This document shows positions 41,289-43,914 of a DNA stretch of 43,914 nucleotides, piece by piece. Under the pieces are notes generated by a model. It saw only the letters and a list, made by a program, of their open reading frames with translations, was not told where the DNA came from and ran no database searches. The position numbers were made by a program, and so were the translations under genes. Position 1 is the stretch's first letter. Every line of letters begins with the position of its first letter. This stretch comes from HGM11368 sp051883415. Its GTDB lineage: Bacteria; Bacillota; Clostridia; Christensenellales; UBA3700. Location: contig JBJETR010000040.1 in the NCBI GenBank assembly GCA_051883415.1, positions 1-43,914 on the forward strand, given 5' to 3'.

Positions 41289-41750
41289 ATGGACAATATC
41301 AAGATAATTGAAAATAACAAAAAAGCCTACTTCGATTATTTTATCGAGGATACCTTAGAGGCGGGCATTGTGCTGGTGGGCAGCGAGGTTAAGTCGATAA
41401 GGCAGGGGCATATCAATATCAAAGACAGTTTTTGCACTATCGTGGAAGGAGAGATGTGGCTTGTCAACGCTCACATAGCACCATACGAAAAGGGCAGTTT
41501 CTTTAACGTGGACAGCAGACGAAAACGCAAACTGCTGATGAATAAAAGAGAGATAAACAAGTTGAGAGGCTACGTCACCCAAAAGGGATTTACCCTTGTG
41601 CCGACCAAAGTCTACTTTAAGCAAGGCTTGGTCAAGGTGGAAGTGGGACTTGCCAAAGGTAAAGAGCTCCACGACAAAAGACGCTCTCTAGCGGAAAAGC
41701 AGACCAAGCGTGACGTCGAAAGACAAATCAAACAATATAATGCAAAATAA
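41289..41750 (+). CDS. smpB: SsrA-binding protein SmpB
   Basis: This 153-residue protein has the SmpB landmarks IIENNKKAYFDYFIEDTLEA, GSEVKSIRQGHINIKDSF, the ALIAP-like VNAHIAPYEKG and the basic C-terminal tail KGKELHDKRRSLAEKQTKRD. It brings tmRNA to stalled ribosomes. No tmRNA gene is visible in the window. The start has no ribosome site and a -10 box at leaderless distance. It ends 10 bp before metY. Confidence 0.95.
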   Translation: MDNIKIIENNKKAYFDYFIEDTLEAGIVLVGSEVKSIRQGHINIKDSFCTIVEGEMWLVNAHIAPYEKGSFFNVDSRRKRKLLMNKREINKLRGYVTQKGFTLVPTKVYFKQGLVKVEVGLAKGKELHDKRRSLAEKQTKRDVERQIKQYNAK

Positions 41751-41760
41751 GGAGAAGCAT

Positions 41761-43029
41761 ATGAAGATAGATACCAATTGCGTACAAGGCGGATATAGCC
41801 CAAAGAATGGCGAAGCTAGAGTTTTGCCGATTTATCAAAGCACAACCTTTGCTTACGACACGCCCGAGCAGCTCGCAGACGTGTTCGACCTAAAAGATCC
41901 GGGATTTATGTACACCCGTCTAGGCAATCCAACCGTCAATTATTTTGAAGACAAAATCGCTTTGCTAGAAGGCGGTGTGGGTGCGCTGGCTACCTCGTCC
42001 GGACAAGCTGCCGCACTACTTGCCATTCTCAACGTATGCAACGCAGGCGACAATATCGTTGCCGTCAACAAAATCTACGGTGGCACCTTCAATCTCCTCA
42101 ACGTTACGTTGAGAAGGTCGGGTATCGAGACTCGTTTTGTAGATCCCGACGCCGACGCTAAAGAGATAGAAAAGCTCATTGACGATAAGACCAAGGTTAT
42201 CTTTGGAGAAACCGTTGCCAACCCTGCTATGACGATTTTTGACTTTGATAAGTTTGCTGCCATTGCCAAGAAGTACGGCATTTTGCTATACGTCGACAAC
42301 ACCCTTGCCACGCCTATCTTGTGTAGACCTCTGGAACTCGGCGCTAACGTCGTGCTTCACTCTACTACCAAGTATATTGACGGACACGCTTGTTGTGTGG
42401 GCGGTATTATCGTAGACGGAGGCAACTTTGACTTTGTGGGCAATCCTCGCTATCCAATGTTCAACGAGCCCGACGCAAGCTATCACGGAATGGTGTACAC
42501 CAGAGATTGCGGCAACAAGGCTTTTGTAGTCAAGGCGAGAGTGCAACTATTGAGAGACCTCGGCACGACTATGAGTCCTTTCAACGCATTTTTGACCAAT
42601 ATGGGTGCGGAAACTCTGCACCTCAGAATGGAAAAACATAGCGCCAATGCACTCGCCGTTGCCAAGGCTCTTGCTAATAACCCTAAGATAGAAGAAGTGA
42701 GATACAACGGCTTGGAGGGCGATCCGAGCTATGAGCGTAGTTGCAAATACTACCTCGGAAGAGGCTTCGGAGGAATGATGACCTTTTGCGTCAAGGGCGG
42801 TAGAGAAGCCGCAAATAAGGTGATGAAAAACCTCAAACTTGCAAAAATCGTCACCCACGTTGCCGACGCAAGAACCTGCGTGCTTCACCCTGCAAGCACC
42901 ACCCATAGACAACTCACCGACGAACAGTTGGTGGCTTGCGGTATCAAGGACAACCTCATCAGACTCTCGGTGGGTATCGAGGACGCCGAGGACATCATTG
43001 CCGACCTCGAACAAGCACTCAACGCCTAA
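41761..43029 (+). CDS. metY: O-acetylhomoserine sulfhydrylase
   Basis: This 422-residue PLP enzyme of the Cys/Met metabolism family has LPIYQSTTFAYDTPEQ, the cofactor motifs MYTRLGNPTVNYFE and YVDNT (Asp179), and the Schiff-base lysine in STTKYIDGH (Lys204). The length and the NPRYPMFNEPDASYHGMVY segment favour the MetY group over cystathionine synthases. It makes homocysteine from O-acetylhomoserine and sulfide. A longer frame starts at 41710 inside smpB, but an AAGGAG site fixes the start at 41761. metA follows 24 bp later. No SAM or T-box riboswitch was recognised upstream. Confidence 0.92.
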   Translation: MKIDTNCVQGGYSPKNGEARVLPIYQSTTFAYDTPEQLADVFDLKDPGFMYTRLGNPTVNYFEDKIALLEGGVGALATSSGQAAALLAILNVCNAGDNIVAVNKIYGGTFNLLNVTLRRSGIETRFVDPDADAKEIEKLIDDKTKVIFGETVANPAMTIFDFDKFAAIAKKYGILLYVDNTLATPILCRPLELGANVVLHSTTKYIDGHACCVGGIIVDGGNFDFVGNPRYPMFNEPDASYHGMVYTRDCGNKAFVVKARVQLLRDLGTTMSPFNAFLTNMGAETLHLRMEKHSANALAVAKALANNPKIEEVRYNGLEGDPSYERSCKYYLGRGFGGMMTFCVKGGREAANKVMKNLKLAKIVTHVADARTCVLHPASTTHRQLTDEQLVACGIKDNLIRLSVGIEDAEDIIADLEQALNA

Positions 43030-43053
43030 AATACAACCACAAAGGAGAAAATT

Positions 43054-43914
43054 ATGCCGATAGTTATTCCTAAATCACTGCCTGCGTTTCAAATTTTGAC
43101 CAAGGAAAGGATTTTCGTTATGCCTCAAGCGAGGGCAATCAAACAGGATATCAGACCTATTAGAATTGCCATCGTCAATTTGATGCCGACCAAAATCGAT
43201 ACCGAAACGCAACTTATGCGATTGCTAGGCAATTCTCCTTTGCAGATAGAAGTCACGTTGGTGGCTATGGACAGCTATACCTCGCGACATACCCCTCTCG
43301 AACATATGGAAAAGTTCTACAAGACTTTTGACCAAATCAAGGACACCAAGTTCGACGGTATGATTATCACCGGCGCACCCGTGGAACAAATGGCTTTTGA
43401 AGAAGTGGCGTATTGGAATGAATTGACAAGGATAATGGACTTTTGCGAGACCAACGTTACCTCGACTATTTATATTTGTTGGGGTGCACAAGCGGGCTTG
43501 TACTACCACTATGGCATCAACAAACACAACCTCGACAAAAAGCTCTTCGGCGTGTGCAGTAACGTAAGTTGCGACACCAAGGAGCTTTTGCTAAAAGGCA
43601 TGGACGATACCATATATATCCCTATGTCAAGGCATACCGCCGTGGACGACCAAGCCATTGCAGCTAACCCCGACCTGGTGCCTCTCGCTTACGGCGACGA
43701 CTGCGGCTATAGCATTATCAAGTCTAAGGACAATCGTAAGTTTTTCTTGATGGGACACAGCGAGTACGATAGAGAAACCTTGCGCAACGAGTACCTCAGA
43801 GATAAAGAAAAGGGCTTGGATATCGAGCAACCTTTCAACTACTTCGTCGGTAGAGATATCAACAAAATCGACATGAAATGGAAGTCTACCGCCAACCTGT
43901 TGTTCTATAATTGG
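43054..43914 (+). CDS. metA: homoserine O-acetyltransferase, cut by right window edge
   Basis: The frame starts at ATG 43054 behind AAAGGAG and stays open to the last base, giving 287 of about 305 expected residues. Motifs are IRIAIVNLMPTKIDTETQLM, ITGAPVEQMAFEEVAYW, the nucleophile in YICWGAQAGLYYHYGI (Cys142) and MGHSEYDRE (His235, Glu237), placing every catalytic residue at the standard family number. Glu111 in GAPVE is the residue reported to favour acetyl-CoA over succinyl-CoA, which agrees with the neighbouring O-acetylhomoserine sulfhydrylase. The two genes make one methionine operon. Confidence 0.93.
   Translation, partial: MPIVIPKSLPAFQILTKERIFVMPQARAIKQDIRPIRIAIVNLMPTKIDTETQLMRLLGNSPLQIEVTLVAMDSYTSRHTPLEHMEKFYKTFDQIKDTKFDGMIITGAPVEQMAFEEVAYWNELTRIMDFCETNVTSTIYICWGAQAGLYYHYGINKHNLDKKLFGVCSNVSCDTKELLLKGMDDTIYIPMSRHTAVDDQAIAANPDLVPLAYGDDCGYSIIKSKDNRKFFLMGHSEYDRETLRNEYLRDKEKGLDIEQPFNYFVGRDINKIDMKWKSTANLLFYNW

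Noticed and set aside
41710..41760. Extended start for metY inside smpB
   Set aside because: A good AAGGAG site fixes the start at 41761, and MKIDTNCVQGGY is the normal family N-terminus.
41700..41760. SAM or T-box riboswitch upstream of metY-metA
   Set aside because: Only 10 bp separate smpB and metY, and no such motif was seen before smpB.

Overview
The window looks like the chromosome of an anaerobic, probably gut-dwelling, spore-forming Clostridia-type bacterium (Bacillota). The reasons are spoVT, a spoVB/yabM-type flippase, mazG/yabN, spoIIE, tilS and hprT in Bacillus-like order, AGGAGG-type ribosome sites, and short leaders with TTGACA/TATAAT promoters. No rRNA, tRNA, CRISPR array, transposase or integrase gene was seen. 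Both ends are cut: the left edge lies inside an alpha-L-fucosidase gene and the right edge inside metA.

Layout. (1) 1-2681: the end of a GH29 fucosidase facing a DUF1846 gene, with a shared palindromic terminator between them. (2) 3088-13990: a surface-polysaccharide locus. A plus-strand operon holds an initiating phosphoglycosyl transferase, GT2, GT4, a Wzy-like polymerase and GT32. A minus-strand licD-ispD/tarI-SDR cassette follows, then a second plus-strand operon with GT2, a Wzx flippase and a hexapeptide acyltransferase. Together these could build, decorate, flip and polymerise an undecaprenyl-linked repeat unit. (3) 14019-19317: dUTPase, an HD-domain hydrolase, a 0.7-kb repeat-bearing gap, an orphan phage-tail-fibre-like gene with a small partner gene, and a DUF3267 zinc-protease-like membrane protein. 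(4) 20388-25303: spoVT, MOP flippase, mazG, dus and trmL, mostly overlapping and probably one operon. (5) 26329-36992: a degenerate nitrilase-like protein, spoIIE, then tilS-hpt-cca-rmuC-PHP and a vanW-family gene. (6) 37048-43914: phosphohexomutase, a ferritin-like protein, secG, smpB, and the methionine pair metY-metA.

The most distinctive feature is the intergenic DNA. Five gaps of about 0.7-1.25 kb (19.3-20.4, 25.3-26.3, 29.3-30.6, 39.4-40.3 and 40.6-41.3 kb) are packed with short interspersed repeats. One class, called E here, is a roughly 120-bp element. Its terminal and apical helices vary between copies in a compensatory way, which indicates a conserved folded structure, and E appears inserted inside another repeat that is also present here uninterrupted. 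A second recurrent motif is a near-identical terminator palindrome (core TCGATACGTATCGA). Several genes (spoIIE, tilS, vanW-like, smpB) have a -10 box only 7-8 nt before the start codon and no Shine-Dalgarno sequence, suggesting leaderless mRNAs.

All family calls rest on reading motifs and lengths by eye; no database search was run.
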